Shown: piece by piece, positions 46,327 through 55,420 of the stretch
How the letters are laid out: each line of letters opens with the position of its first letter
How positions within the stretch are numbered: position 1 is the stretch's first letter
NCBI RefSeq assembly: GCF_900113485.1
Contig: NZ_FOPM01000009.1
Coordinates: 62,001-126,000, forward strand
Length of the DNA stretch: 64,000 bases
Origin: Methylobacterium gossipiicola
GTDB lineage: Bacteria > Pseudomonadota > Alphaproteobacteria > Rhizobiales > Beijerinckiaceae
Direction of reading: 5' to 3'
The notes under the pieces: model-generated
Told to the model about the DNA's origin: nothing
The model's database searches: none
Seen by the model: the letters and a program-made list of their open reading frames with translations, nothing else
Made by a program: the position numbers and the translations under genes

Positions 46327-46908
46327 ATGACACGTCCTCGCATCGTGGGCTTCAGCGCGAATCTGCAGCGCCCCTCGAAGACGCGCAGCCTCGTGGAGGC
46401 CGTCGCCGCCCAGACCGAGACCCAGCTCCAGGCCGACATCCAGCTGTTCGACATGGTCGATGCCGGCACCGCCCTCGGGGCCGCCTGGTCGCGGCAGGAC
46501 CTGTCCCTGCCGGCCCGCCGCATCGTCGAGGCCATCGAGGCGGCGGACGGCCTCATCGTCGGCTCGCCCGTCTACAAGGGCGCCTATACCGGCCTGTTCA
46601 AGCACCTGTTCGATCTCGTCGATCCGACGGCGCTCACGGGCACGCCCGTCGCCATCGTGGCCACGGGGGGCGGCGCCCGCCACGCCCTCGTGGTCGAGCA
46701 CGCATTCCGGCCGCTGTTCGGGTTCTTCGGGGCGCTGGCCCTGCCGACCGCCGTCTACGCCTCCGATGCCGATTTCACCGATGGTGTCCTGACGGAGGCC
46801 GGCGTGCGGGCCCGCGTCGCCGACGCCGCCGGACAACTCGCCGGCCAGCTCATCCACGCCGCGGCGGCGCGCCAGGGCGTCCGCGCCGTGGCGGGAGCCG
46901 GCCGATGA
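46327..46908 (+). CDS. msuE: NAD(P)H-dependent FMN reductase (MsuE/SsuE type)
   Basis: Supplies reduced FMN to the alkanesulfonate monooxygenase. Flavodoxin-like fold of 193 residues: RIVGFSANLQRPSKTRSLVE (phosphate loop, residues 5-24), GLIVGSPVYKGAYTGLFKHL and AIVATGGGARHALVVEHAFR. The sequence is nearer to MsuE than to E. coli SsuE. The stop overlaps the ssuA start by four bases (ATGA). First gene of a complete sulfonate cluster; function and context agree. Confidence 0.92.
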   Translation: MTRPRIVGFSANLQRPSKTRSLVEAVAAQTETQLQADIQLFDMVDAGTALGAAWSRQDLSLPARRIVEAIEAADGLIVGSPVYKGAYTGLFKHLFDLVDPTALTGTPVAIVATGGGARHALVVEHAFRPLFGFFGALALPTAVYASDADFTDGVLTEAGVRARVADAAGQLAGQLIHAAAARQGVRAVAGAGR

Positions 46909-47858
46909 TCGACCGGCGGACCCTCGTCGCGGCGGCCCTGGCCACGGCGGCCGGTGCGGCTCTTCCCCGGCCCGCCCGCGCGGCGGATCCGGTGTTCCGC
47001 ATCGGCTACCAGAAGAACGGCATCCTCGTCGTCGCTAAGCAGCAGGGCGTCATCGAAGCGCGCCTCAAGCCCTTAGGCACGCAGGTCGCCTGGACGGAAT
47101 TCTCGTTCGGGCCTCCGCTCCTGGAGGCCCTCAACATCGGCGGCATCGATTTCGGACAGACCGGCGACGCCCCGCCGATCTTCGCCCAGGCCGCCGGGAG
47201 CGACCTCGTCTATGCGGCGGCTCAGGGCGCGGCGGGCTCGGGCGCCGCGATCCTGGTGGCGGAGGGATCATCGATCCGGACGCTGGCGGACCTCAAGGGC
47301 AAGCGCGTCGCCTTCGCCAAGGCGTCGAGCGCGCACAACCTCACCCTGGCGGCGCTGGCGAAAGCCGGCCTGACCTATCCCGACATCGTCCCCGTCACCC
47401 TGGCGCCGGCCGACGCGGCGGCGGCCTTCGCCAGCGGTCAGATCGATGCCTGGACGATCTGGGACCCGTATTTCGCCCTGGCGCAAGGGCGCCCCGGCGT
47501 CCGCGTCCTGGCGCTGGCCACGGACATCGCGAAGCCGAACAACTTCTTCCTCGCCAACCGCACCGTGGCGCAGGCCCGGCCGGAGATCGTCAAGGCCGTG
47601 GTCGACGCCCTGTCGGGCGTCGCGACTTGGTGCGAGGCCAACCGCTCCGAGGTCGCCGCCATCCTGTCGCGCGGCACCGGCGTGCCGCTGGCCGCCACCG
47701 AGCGGGCCGTCGCCCGCACGGATTACGTCATCGGCCCGGTGACGCCCGACCTCGTGGCCGAGCAGCAGGCCATCGCCGACCGGTTCCATGCCGTCGGCCT
47801 CATCCCGAAGCCCATCCGCGTCGCCGATGCGGTTTGGGCGGCGCCTTCCAACGGCTGA
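46905..47858 (+). CDS. ssuA: Aliphatic sulfonate ABC transporter substrate-binding protein, copy 1
   Basis: Periplasmic sulfonate receptor. A Tat-like or Sec signal, MIDRRTLVAAALATAAGAAL, is followed by mature FRIGYQKNGILVVAKQQGVI. Family motifs: AWTEFSFGPPLLEALNIGGI, DFGQTGDAPPIFAQAAGSDL and DAWTIWDPYFALAQ. It is 317 residues long. It is coupled to msuE and followed directly by the permease gene ssuC. A second homologous receptor gene lies at 50973. Confidence 0.93.
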   Translation: MIDRRTLVAAALATAAGAALPRPARAADPVFRIGYQKNGILVVAKQQGVIEARLKPLGTQVAWTEFSFGPPLLEALNIGGIDFGQTGDAPPIFAQAAGSDLVYAAAQGAAGSGAAILVAEGSSIRTLADLKGKRVAFAKASSAHNLTLAALAKAGLTYPDIVPVTLAPADAAAAFASGQIDAWTIWDPYFALAQGRPGVRVLALATDIAKPNNFFLANRTVAQARPEIVKAVVDALSGVATWCEANRSEVAAILSRGTGVPLAATERAVARTDYVIGPVTPDLVAEQQAIADRFHAVGLIPKPIRVADAVWAAPSNG

Positions 47859-47863
47859 TCCCC

Positions 47864-48637
47864 ATGGCACGCATCCCCCTTCGCGACGGCCTCACGCCCT
47901 GGCTCCTGCCGCTCGGCATCGTGCTGGGCTGGCAGGCGGCGAGTTCCGCCGGCCTCGTCTCGACCCGGTTCATGCCGGCTCCCCTCGACGTGATCGCGGC
48001 GGGCTGGCAGCTCGGCCGCACGGGCGAACTCTGGGCCAACCTCTGGGTCAGCACCCTGCGGGCGCTCGCGGGCTTCGCCGTCGGCGGCGGCATCGGCTTC
48101 GCGCTCGGCCTCGCCAACGGCCTATCGAAAGTCTCCGATCGGCTCACCGACACCACGGTGCAGATGGTGCGCAACGTGCCCCATCTCTCCCTCATCCCCC
48201 TGGTGATCCTGTGGTTCGGCATCGGCGAGGAGGCCAAGCTCTTCCTCGTGGCCCTCGGCGTGTTCTTCCCCGTCTACGCCAACACCCTGCACGGTATCCG
48301 CTCCGTCGATCCGCAACTCGTGGAGATGGGCCGGGTCTACGGCCTGTCGTCCTGGAGCCTGTTCACCCGGGTGGTGCTGCCCGGCGCCCTGCCGTCGATC
48401 TTCGTCGGCCTGCGCTACGCGCTGGGCATCATGTGGCTGACCCTCATCGTGGCGGAGACGATCTCGGCCTCCTCGGGCCTCGGCTACATGGCCATGCAGG
48501 CCCGCGAGTTCATGCTCGTCGACGTCGTGGTGCTGGCCATCGTGATCTACGCCGGCCTCGGCAAGCTCGCCGACGTGCTGACCCGCTGGCTCGAGCGCAC
48601 CTGTCTGGCCTGGAACCCCGCCTACCGGACCGTTTGA
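47864..48637 (+). CDS. ssuC: Aliphatic sulfonate ABC transporter permease
   Basis: Inner-membrane channel of the sulfonate importer, 257 residues, six helices. LPLGIVLGWQAASSAGLVST starts the membrane part, NVPHLSLIPLVILWFGIGEE is the classic SsuC/TauC segment, and EMGRVYGLSSWSLFTRVVLP is the EAA loop that docks to SsuB. The start ATG 47864 lies five bases after the ssuA stop. The longer upstream frame is a shadow of ssuA. Confidence 0.94.
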   Translation: MARIPLRDGLTPWLLPLGIVLGWQAASSAGLVSTRFMPAPLDVIAAGWQLGRTGELWANLWVSTLRALAGFAVGGGIGFALGLANGLSKVSDRLTDTTVQMVRNVPHLSLIPLVILWFGIGEEAKLFLVALGVFFPVYANTLHGIRSVDPQLVEMGRVYGLSSWSLFTRVVLPGALPSIFVGLRYALGIMWLTLIVAETISASSGLGYMAMQAREFMLVDVVVLAIVIYAGLGKLADVLTRWLERTCLAWNPAYRTV

Positions 48638-48679
48638 GGCATCGCCTCGCCCCTGCCTGAAATTTCAACGGACTCGGCC

Positions 48680-49540
48680 ATGATCGCCACCGCCCTGCGC
48701 GTCCACGACACTCCCGTGCTGGAAACCCTTCCCCTCTGGCAGCCGGCCGAGCGGCCCGTGCAGGAGCCGCCGACCCGCGCCCGCTCGCGGGAGCGGGACG
48801 CTCCGGGGGGCCTCGCCGTCACCGTCCGTGATCTGTCGAAAGCCTTCGACGGCCATACGGTGATCGAAAACCTCGACCTCCACATCCCGGCCGGGCAGTT
48901 CGTGGCCGTGGTCGGTCGCTCGGGCTGCGGCAAGAGCACACTGCTGCGGCTCATCCTCGGCCTGGAGCAGCCGAGTTCCGGCCGCGTCGTCCTCGAATCC
49001 GAGGGCGTGCGGCCGCCGCCCAAGCGCATCATGTTCCAGGAGCCGCGCCTCCTGCCCTGGGCCCATGTGGCCGACAACGTCGCCGTGGGCTTGGGCGAGA
49101 CCGGCACCAAGGCCGAGCGCCGCGCCCGCGCCCTCACGGCGCTGGGCGAAGTCGGTCTCGCCGACAAGGCCGGCCAATGGCCCGCCACCCTGTCGGGCGG
49201 CCAGCGCCAGCGCGTGGCGCTGGCCCGCGCCCTCGTCTCCCGCCCCGGTTTGCTCGCCCTCGACGAGCCCCTGGGGGCCCTCGACGCCCTCACCCGCATC
49301 GGCATGCAGGCGATGATCGAGGAAATCTGGCAGGCGCAGGGCTTCACCGCCCTCCTGGTCACCCACGACGTCGCCGAGGCCGTCGCCCTGGCCGACCGCA
49401 TCCTCGTCGTCGAGGACGGGCGCATCGCCCTCGACGTGAAGGTCGAGGTGCCCCGGCCCCGTCGGCGTGGCGACCCGATTCTCGCGGCCCTCGAAGGCCG
49501 CATCCTCGATCACCTTCTCCAGACCCACGCGCCGGCCTGA
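48680..49540 (+). CDS. ssuB: Aliphatic sulfonate import ATP-binding protein
   Basis: ATPase subunit of the sulfonate importer. An N-terminal extension of about 45 residues precedes [20 protein letters not shown]. Walker A is GRSGCGKST (79-87), the Q-loop is [11 protein letters not shown], the signature is [15 protein letters not shown] and Walker B is [12 protein letters not shown], with H-loop VTHDVAEAV. It is 286 residues long. It follows ssuC by 42 bp and precedes the monooxygenase. Confidence 0.94.
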   Translation: MIATALRVHDTPVLETLPLWQPAERPVQEPPTRARSRERDAPGGLAVTVRDLSKAFDGHTVIENLDLHIPAGQFVAVVGRSGCGKSTLLRLILGLEQPSSGRVVLESEGVRPPPKRIMFQEPRLLPWAHVADNVAVGLGETGTKAERRARALTALGEVGLADKAGQWPATLSGGQRQRVALARALVSRPGLLALDEPLGALDALTRIGMQAMIEEIWQAQGFTALLVTHDVAEAVALADRILVVEDGRIALDVKVEVPRPRRRGDPILAALEGRILDHLLQTHAPA

Positions 49541-49649
49541 AAGTGTCGCACAGAACTCCCGCCCGGACGGTTCTCGCCTTGAGGCCGACGGTCAGCGGGC
49601 GTGCTGTGAGAGACACGAAGCCGCGCCCATTCCTTTCGGAAAGTGCTCC

Positions 49650-50813
49650 ATGACCGCTCAGACCGACGTTCTCTGGTTCCTGCCCACCCACGGCGATGGC
49701 CGCTACCTCGGCGCCTCGGAGGGCGCGCGAGCCGTGACCCTGCCGTATCTCCGGCAGATCGCCCAGGCCGCCGACGAGCTCGGCTATTACGGCGTGCTGC
49801 TCCCCACGGGGCGCTCGTGTGAGGATTCCTGGGTGGTGGCCTCGGCGCTGGCACCCCTGACCCAGCGCCTGCGCTTCCTCGTCGCCGTGCGCCCCGGCCT
49901 GCAGGAGCCCGCCGTTGCCGCCCGCATGGCCGCGACCCTCGACCGGATCTCCGATGGGCGCCTCCTCATCAACGTGGTCACGGGTGGCGATCCGGTGGAA
50001 CTGCGCGGCGACGGCGTGTTCCTCGATCACGACGAGCGCTACGTCGTCACCGACGAGTTCCTGCACATCTGGCGCGGGCTCATGGCCGGCGAGACCGTGA
50101 GCTACGAGGGCAAGCACCTCAAGGTCGAGGAAGGCCGGGTGATCTTCCCGCCCGTTCAGAAGCCCTATCCGCCGCTCTATTTCGGCGGCTCGTCGCCCGC
50201 CGGCATCGAGGTCGCGGCCGAGCATTGCGAGGTCTATCTCACCTGGGGCGAGCCCCCGGCCGGGGTCGCGGAGAAGATCGCCAAGGCACGGGAAGCCGCC
50301 GACCGAAAAGGTAAAACCTTCTCGTACGGCATCCGCCTGCACGTCATCGTCCGCGAGACGGAGGGCGAGGCTTGGGCGGCGGCCAACGACCTCATCTCCC
50401 GCGTCGACGACGCCACCATCGCGCGGGCGCAGGCGACCCTGAAGCGCCAGGATTCCGTCGGCCAGAGCCGGATGATGGCGCTCCACGGCGGCGACCGGAC
50501 GAAGCTCGAAGTCTCGCCCAACCTCTGGGCAGGCGTGGGCCTCGTGCGCGGGGGGGCGGGGACCGCCCTGGTCGGATCGGCGGATCAGGTCGCCGACCGG
50601 ATGAAGGAATACATCGATCTCGGCATCGACCGGTTCATCCTCTCCGGCTATCCGCACCTCGAGGAAGCCTACCGCTTCGCCGAACTCGTGTTCCCGAAGC
50701 TTCCTTTACGCGCCACCACCGGCGTCGCGCCGACCAACGCCCGCAATGACGGACCGTTCGGCGAAGTCATCGCCAACGACATCGTGCCGAACCGACAGGT
50801 GTCGGCGCACTGA
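49650..50813 (+). CDS. ssuD: FMNH2-dependent alkanesulfonate monooxygenase
   Basis: Cleaves alkanesulfonates to aldehyde and sulfite with O2 and FMNH2 from MsuE, allowing sulfur scavenging. Bacterial luciferase-like TIM barrel of 387 residues. Motifs: [40 protein letters not shown] with the active-site Cys, [20 protein letters not shown] and [15 protein letters not shown]. The lid segment [20 protein letters not shown] and [20 protein letters not shown] complete the family pattern. ATG 49650 begins [12 protein letters not shown]. It is in the same orientation as ssuABC. Confidence 0.96.
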   Translation: MTAQTDVLWFLPTHGDGRYLGASEGARAVTLPYLRQIAQAADELGYYGVLLPTGRSCEDSWVVASALAPLTQRLRFLVAVRPGLQEPAVAARMAATLDRISDGRLLINVVTGGDPVELRGDGVFLDHDERYVVTDEFLHIWRGLMAGETVSYEGKHLKVEEGRVIFPPVQKPYPPLYFGGSSPAGIEVAAEHCEVYLTWGEPPAGVAEKIAKAREAADRKGKTFSYGIRLHVIVRETEGEAWAAANDLISRVDDATIARAQATLKRQDSVGQSRMMALHGGDRTKLEVSPNLWAGVGLVRGGAGTALVGSADQVADRMKEYIDLGIDRFILSGYPHLEEAYRFAELVFPKLPLRATTGVAPTNARNDGPFGEVIANDIVPNRQVSAH

Positions 50814-50822
50814 AGGCCCGTT

Positions 50823-50902
50823 CCCTCTCCCAGTTTTCGACGCTCGATCGTCCCGATCCCGCGATCGGTCTGACACGGGTCCCCACACCTTTCAGGGGAG
50901 GG
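50823..50902. repeat. Degenerate family-A palindrome
   Basis: CCCTCTCC (50823-50830) and GGGGAGGG (50895-50902) pair with one G-T and flank a second dyad (CGATCG near 50845 and GCGATCGG near 50861). It looks like an eroded composite element in the 159-bp gap between ssuD and the second ssuA. Confidence 0.4.
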
Positions 50903-50972
50903 GGCTCGTTGCGACCATCGAGGTCAGGGTGATCGAGACGAACCGATCTCGAACCCAAGGACGACCCGATCC

Positions 50973-51956
50973 ATGCCACACACCACCCGTGCCCTCACCA
51001 TTCCAAGGCCATCCCGAGCCTGGACGTGGATCGCCGCCGCCCTCGCATTCCTGGTCCTCACCGCACTTCAGGCCCGCGCCGACGAGAAGGTGATCCGCAT
51101 CGGCTATCAGAAGTACGGCACCCTGGTGCTCCTCAAGGGCAAGGGCCTGCTCGAAGAGCGCCTGAAGCCCCTGGGCTACCGCGTCGCCTGGTCGGAATTC
51201 CCGTCGGGGCCGCCCCTCATGGAAGCCCTGAACGCCGGAGCCATCGATTTCGGTTCGGCCGGCGAGGCCCCGCCGATCTTCGCCCAGGCCGCGAGCCGCG
51301 ACCTCGTCTACGTCGCCCATGAGCCGGCCGCGCCCCTGGGCGAGGCGATTCTCGTCGCCGCCGGCAGCCCGATCCGCACCGTGGCCGACCTGCGCGGCAA
51401 GACCATCGCCCTCAACAAGGGCTCCAACGTCCATTACTTCCTCGTGCGCGCCCTGGAGGCGGCGGGCGTGCCCTACGACGCCGTGAAGCTCGCCTTCCTG
51501 GGGCCCGCCGATGCCGCTGCCGCCTTCGCGCGCGGCTCCGTCGACGCCTGGGCGATCTGGGATCCCTACCTCGCCTCCGGCGAGCGGGCGACGGGCGCGC
51601 GTACCCTGGTGACCGGCGAGGGCCTGGTGCCCAACCGGCAGTTCTACCTCTCGCGCCGGCCCTTCACGGACGCGGCCGCCAACCGCGCCGTCCTCGACAC
51701 CTTGCTCGCGGCCATCGGTGCCATCGACGCCTGGGCCAAGGACAACACCGACACGGTCGCGGCCGAACTCGCCCCGTCCGTCGGCATTCCGGCGCCGATC
51801 CTTACCGTGGCCCTCAAGCGCCTCACCTACGGCGTCACGCCGCTGAACGCCGCCACGGTGGCCGACCAGCAGGCGGTGGCCGACACCTTCCACCGCCTCG
51901 GCCTGCTGCCGAAACCCCTGACGGTGGCGGACGCGGTGTGGAAGCCGGGCACCTGA
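50973..51956 (+). CDS. ssuA: Aliphatic sulfonate ABC transporter substrate-binding protein, copy 2
   Basis: Second periplasmic sulfonate receptor, 327 residues. Signal anchor RAWTWIAAALAFLVLTALQA with cleavage near ARADE, then VIRIGYQKYGTLVLLKGKGL. It shares long blocks with copy 1 (WSEFPSGPPLMEALNAGAID, GEAPPIFAQAASRDLVY, DAWAIWDPYLASGE). The copies differ in the middle of the ligand lobe (NKGSNVHYFLVRALEAAG here against KASSAHNLTLAALAKAG there), which suggests different sulfonate preferences. Either an ancient duplication or separate acquisition; it probably shares the SsuBC channel. Confidence 0.92.
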   Translation: MPHTTRALTIPRPSRAWTWIAAALAFLVLTALQARADEKVIRIGYQKYGTLVLLKGKGLLEERLKPLGYRVAWSEFPSGPPLMEALNAGAIDFGSAGEAPPIFAQAASRDLVYVAHEPAAPLGEAILVAAGSPIRTVADLRGKTIALNKGSNVHYFLVRALEAAGVPYDAVKLAFLGPADAAAAFARGSVDAWAIWDPYLASGERATGARTLVTGEGLVPNRQFYLSRRPFTDAAANRAVLDTLLAAIGAIDAWAKDNTDTVAAELAPSVGIPAPILTVALKRLTYGVTPLNAATVADQQAVADTFHRLGLLPKPLTVADAVWKPGT

Positions 51957-51981
51957 CAACCGCTCGGTCCCTGTGAAGGCG

Positions 51982-52010
51982 GGTCCCCTCTTTCGGAAGG
52001 AGAGGGGACC
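51982..52010. terminator. Bidirectional hairpin between ssuA2 and hisG (family-A related)
   Basis: GGTCCCCTC (51982-51990) and GAGGGGACC (52002-52010) form a perfect nine-pair stem with an 11-base loop. It is placed between convergent genes and uses the CCCTC/GAGGG theme of the family-A repeats. Confidence 0.65.
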
Positions 52011-52100
52011 TCTCGCGTTCATTCGGTCCGGCGGGACGGCGGCGTTCGGCGACGCGCGGGCTTGCCGATCCGGCGACCGCTTTCCTCAAGCGAACGCGGA

Positions 52101-53075
52101 TCACCCCAACCGGGCCAGAAGCCGGTCCATCAGCGGGTTGTCGGGCGTGAAGGCGTAATCGATCTTGCGCACGCTCACCGAATTGGCGCCGGCCTTCACC
52201 AGGGCGTCGGCGAGGTCGAACACCGCGTCGACGGGGCAATGCAGCACCATCTCGCCCCGTCCCTCGGGGGCGCCGTAGGGCAACTCGGCGTCGTGCAGGG
52301 CCGAGATGCCGGCCAGATCGATGTCGCCGTCATCCGGCATCGCGGCGCGAACCTCGCGGGTGGTGCGGGCGCGCTCCTCCGCCTGGATGCGGCCGAGAAC
52401 GGCCCGCAGGGCGTTGCGCGGGCTCGGACCCCAGGCGGCGTTGAGGGAGGCGACGAGGTTGGCTTCCGAGCGCAGGATGACCCCGTCATCCAGGATCTTC
52501 AGGGCGTTGGCGGCGAGGGTCGCCCCCGTGGTGGTGATGTCGACGATGATCTCCGCCGAGCCCGCCGCCGGGGCGCCCTCGGTGGCGCCCAGACTCTCCA
52601 CGATGCGGTAATCCGCGACTCCGTGCTCGGCGAAGAACCGGCGGGTGAGGTTCACGTATTTCGTAGCGACGCGCAGGCGCTTGCCGTGACGCACCCGCAT
52701 CTCGGCGGCGACCTCGTCGAGGTCGCTCATCGCCCGCACGTCGATCCAGGCCTGGGGCACGGCGACCACCACCGTCGCCTGACCGAAGCCCAGGGGCGTG
52801 AGCAATTCCACCTGCCCCCGCGCCTCCGGCAGGGATTCGCGGATGAGGTCTTCGCCGGTGATGCCGAGATGGGCGGCACCCGAGGCGAGCTGCGCCGCGA
52901 TCTCGGAGGCCGAGAGGTAGCGGACCTCGACGCCCGGCACGCCCACGAGCTTGCCGCGATAGTCGCGGGCGCCCGTGTTCTGGGCGAGCTTCAGACCGGC
53001 GCGGGCGAAGAAGGCGGCGGCGTTCTCCTGCAGACGCCCCTTGGAGGGCACGGCGAGGACGAGGGGATCGGTCAT
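52101..53075 (-). CDS. hisG: ATP phosphoribosyltransferase HisG with C-terminal extension
   Basis: First step of histidine synthesis: joins ATP and PRPP. Catalytic domain: LVLAVPSKGRLQENAAAFFA (residues 5-24), VRYLSASEIAAQLASGAAHL, GITGEDLIRESLPE and the PRPP loop EIIVDITTTGATLAANALKI. At 324 residues it is far longer than the short HisG (about 215-230) that normally requires HisZ. The tail VLHCPVDAVFDLADALVKAG, then ANSVSVRKIDYAFTPDNP, resembles the regulatory domain of long HisG. hisZ is nevertheless adjacent. ATG 53075 is preferred over GTG 53081. Confidence 0.93.
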   Translation of the reverse strand: MTDPLVLAVPSKGRLQENAAAFFARAGLKLAQNTGARDYRGKLVGVPGVEVRYLSASEIAAQLASGAAHLGITGEDLIRESLPEARGQVELLTPLGFGQATVVVAVPQAWIDVRAMSDLDEVAAEMRVRHGKRLRVATKYVNLTRRFFAEHGVADYRIVESLGATEGAPAAGSAEIIVDITTTGATLAANALKILDDGVILRSEANLVASLNAAWGPSPRNALRAVLGRIQAEERARTTREVRAAMPDDGDIDLAGISALHDAELPYGAPEGRGEMVLHCPVDAVFDLADALVKAGANSVSVRKIDYAFTPDNPLMDRLLARLG

Positions 53076-53085
53076 CGGCACCGGC

Positions 53086-54240
53086 TCAACGTTGGGGAGT
53101 GTCGGACGGGGCGACCCGCGAGAGCCACACGGCGCAGCCCACCGCCGGCACCGGGATCGGGCTGCCGAGGTGCTGCAGCAACCCGTCGTAACGGCCGCCG
53201 CCGACGAGGGGCAGGCCGGGGGCGCCGGCCGCCGTCACCTCGAAGATGAAGCCGGTGTAGTAGTCGAGGTTGCGCGCGAAGCCCCCCGAGAAGGCGAAGC
53301 GCTCGACGGGCAGGCCCCGCGCCGCCATGAAGCCCGTGCGTTCCTCGAACAGGGAGAGCGCCGCCTCCAGGGGCGGATGATCGAGGCCGGCGGCGCGGAT
53401 GAGATCGCGCATGGCCGTCGCCGCCGCATCGGGATCGCCCGCGATGGCGCGGTAGCGTTCGATGAGGGCGCGGTTGTCCGGATTGAGGCCGGCGCCGCCG
53501 CTCGCCTGGGCGGCGGCCTTCGACAGGAAGCGCTCGGCGATCTCGCCCGCGCTGCGCCCGCCGACCCGCGAGATGCCCGCGATGGAGAGCACATCCTCCA
53601 CGAAGGCGCGCACGCCCTTGGGGTCCTGCCCCTGGATCGCCGCGAGCAGGCCCGCATGGGAGTCCTCCTGGCGCGCGCCGTTGGTGACCTCATCGAGGGA
53701 CCGGCCGGCCGCGATGGCCCGCAGGGTCCGGCGCTTGGCGGCCGGGGGCACCGCGAGGGCGTCGAGGAGCGCGTCGAGGAGGCCCATATCGCCGAGGCGC
53801 ACGGCGTTGTCGCCGCGCCCCATGGCGGCCAGACCGTCCAGGGCGAGGCCCAGCACCTCGGCATCCGCCGCCGGGATATCGGTGCGGCCGATGGATTCGA
53901 TCCCGGCCTGCAGGAACTCGTCGGGCTCGTCGCGGCCCAGGCGAAACACCGGCCCGCAATAGCTGTAATCGGCCGGGATGCCGTGGCCGTGTGCGAGGTG
54001 GTGGCGGCAGACGGGAATCGTGAATTCGGGCCGCAGGCAGAGTTCGGCGCCCCCGGCATCCTGGGTCACGAAGATGCGGCGGCGGATATCCTCGCCCGAC
54101 AGGTCGAGGAACGGCTCCACGGGCTGGAGCACCGGCGGCGTCACCGCGCCGTAGCCCGCTTGCCCGAAATGGGCGAGCAGGCGCGCCGTGCCGTGGGATT
54201 CTCCGCCGGCGATCGCGCCGCCGGCCACCGAGTTCGTCAT
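53086..54240 (-). CDS. hisZ: ATP phosphoribosyltransferase regulatory subunit HisZ
   Basis: Class II tRNA-synthetase-like regulatory partner of HisG. Recognisable blocks: GYGAVTPPVLQPVEPFLDLS, LCLRPEFTIPVCRHHLAHGH (the synthetase motif 2 region), YSYCGPVFRLGRDEPDEFLQ and AGIESIGRTDIPAADAEVL. The C-terminal part has FSGGFARNLDYYTGFIFEVT and GGGRYDGLLQHLG. At 384 residues it is normal. It lies ten bases upstream of hisG and is cotranscribed. Confidence 0.94.
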   Translation of the reverse strand: MTNSVAGGAIAGGESHGTARLLAHFGQAGYGAVTPPVLQPVEPFLDLSGEDIRRRIFVTQDAGGAELCLRPEFTIPVCRHHLAHGHGIPADYSYCGPVFRLGRDEPDEFLQAGIESIGRTDIPAADAEVLGLALDGLAAMGRGDNAVRLGDMGLLDALLDALAVPPAAKRRTLRAIAAGRSLDEVTNGARQEDSHAGLLAAIQGQDPKGVRAFVEDVLSIAGISRVGGRSAGEIAERFLSKAAAQASGGAGLNPDNRALIERYRAIAGDPDAAATAMRDLIRAAGLDHPPLEAALSLFEERTGFMAARGLPVERFAFSGGFARNLDYYTGFIFEVTAAGAPGLPLVGGGRYDGLLQHLGSPIPVPAVGCAVWLSRVAPSDTPQR

Positions 54241-54310
54241 GGGTTCGCCCGCTCAGTCATCGCGTCCTCGTAGCAACGGGAATCCGCCTTGGCGACCGCG
54301 CGCGGCCCCA

Positions 54311-54335
54311 AAAACGCCCGGCGACCGGGCGTTTT
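54311..54335. terminator. Terminator of hemH (works in both directions)
   Basis: AAAACGCCCGG (54311-54321), CGA loop, CCGGGCGTTTT (54325-54335): a perfect 11-pair stem with A and T runs on both sides. On the minus strand it follows hemH by 12 bases and separates it from hisZ. Confidence 0.9.
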
Positions 54336-54346
54336 GTCGGCCGCCC

Positions 54347-55420
54347 CTACAGCCAGCCCTGCAACTCGCGCCGCACCACGGTCTCGATCACCTTGAGGCC
54401 GAGCGCCCCGTCGTTGAGGCAGGGAATGTAGGCGAAGCGCTCGCCGCCATTGTCCTCGAAATAGTGCCGGTTCTCGCCGTCGAGCTCTTCCAGGGTCTCG
54501 AGGCAATCGGCCGAGAAGCCCGGCGCTACGATGGCCATGCGCTTCACGCCGCTTTTGGCCAGTTCCTGCACGGTCTCGTCGGTGTAGGGGCGCAGCCATT
54601 CCTCGTTGCCGAAGCGCGACTGGAAGGTGGTGCGCATCTTCTCGGCCGAGAAGCCGAGCGCCTCGCGCACGAGGCGGCCGGTCTTCACGCACTGGCAATG
54701 GTAGGGGTCGCCCTTGAGGAGATAGCTCTTCGGCACCCCGTGGAACGACGTGAGGATCACCTCCGGCTCGAAATCGAGCTTGGCCAAGCCCTCTCGGATC
54801 GAGGTCGCGATGGCGTCGATGTAGACCGGATCGTCGTGATAGGGCGCCGAGACCCTCAAGGTCGGCTGCCAGCGCATCTTCATCAGGGCCTTGAACGCCT
54901 GATCGCAGGCGGTGGCCGAAGTGGCGGCGGCGTATTGCGGATAGAGCGGCACGAGGAGAATGCGGTCGCAGCCCTGGTCGAGCAGCGCCTGGATGCGCTT
55001 GTCCATCTCGGGCTTGCCGTAGCGCATGGCCCAATCGACCACGACGCTGTCGCCCATGGCCGCCTGCAGGCCCTCGGCCTGACCCCGGGTGATGGTCTTG
55101 AGCGGTCCCTCGTCGCGCTCGGTGTTCCACACGCTGGCGTAGTCGCGCCCCTTCGGACCCGGACGCTTCGTCAGGATGATGAGGTTGAGGAGCGGCCACC
55201 AGATCAGGCGCGGCACCTCGATGACCCGGCGATCGGACAGGAACTCCTTGAGGTAGCGGCGCATGGGCCAGTAGCTCGTGCCCTCGGGGGTGCCGAGGTT
55301 GGTGAGGAGCACGCCGATGCGGCCCCAGCGCACGGGCGGGTGGTCGGCCGGCAAGGGGGCGGTTTTGGTCTGAAGGGGCATGCTGTCCTGCAGGGACGTC
55401 GGGGCGACGTGTTCGGTCAT
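54347..55420 (-). CDS. hemH: Ferrochelatase
   Basis: Inserts Fe2+ into protoporphyrin IX, the last step of heme synthesis. Motifs: IGVLLTNLGTPEGTSYWPMR (residues 35-54), DWAMRYGKPEMDKRIQALLD, LVPLYPQYAAATSATACDQA and VILTSFHGVPKSYLLKGDPY with the catalytic His. The PYHCQCVKTGRLV segment and the later VAPGFSADCLETLEELDGEN provide cysteines that bind a 2Fe-2S cluster in several alphaproteobacterial enzymes. At 357 residues it is normal. It is separate from hemE-hemJ by 9 kb. Confidence 0.95.
   Translation of the reverse strand: MTEHVAPTSLQDSMPLQTKTAPLPADHPPVRWGRIGVLLTNLGTPEGTSYWPMRRYLKEFLSDRRVIEVPRLIWWPLLNLIILTKRPGPKGRDYASVWNTERDEGPLKTITRGQAEGLQAAMGDSVVVDWAMRYGKPEMDKRIQALLDQGCDRILLVPLYPQYAAATSATACDQAFKALMKMRWQPTLRVSAPYHDDPVYIDAIATSIREGLAKLDFEPEVILTSFHGVPKSYLLKGDPYHCQCVKTGRLVREALGFSAEKMRTTFQSRFGNEEWLRPYTDETVQELAKSGVKRMAIVAPGFSADCLETLEELDGENRHYFEDNGGERFAYIPCLNDGALGLKVIETVVRRELQGWL

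Noticed and set aside
52062-53249. 395-residue plus-strand frame opposite hisG
   Set aside because: Overlaps the well-supported hisG and has the repetitive Arg/Gly/His composition of a shadow frame.
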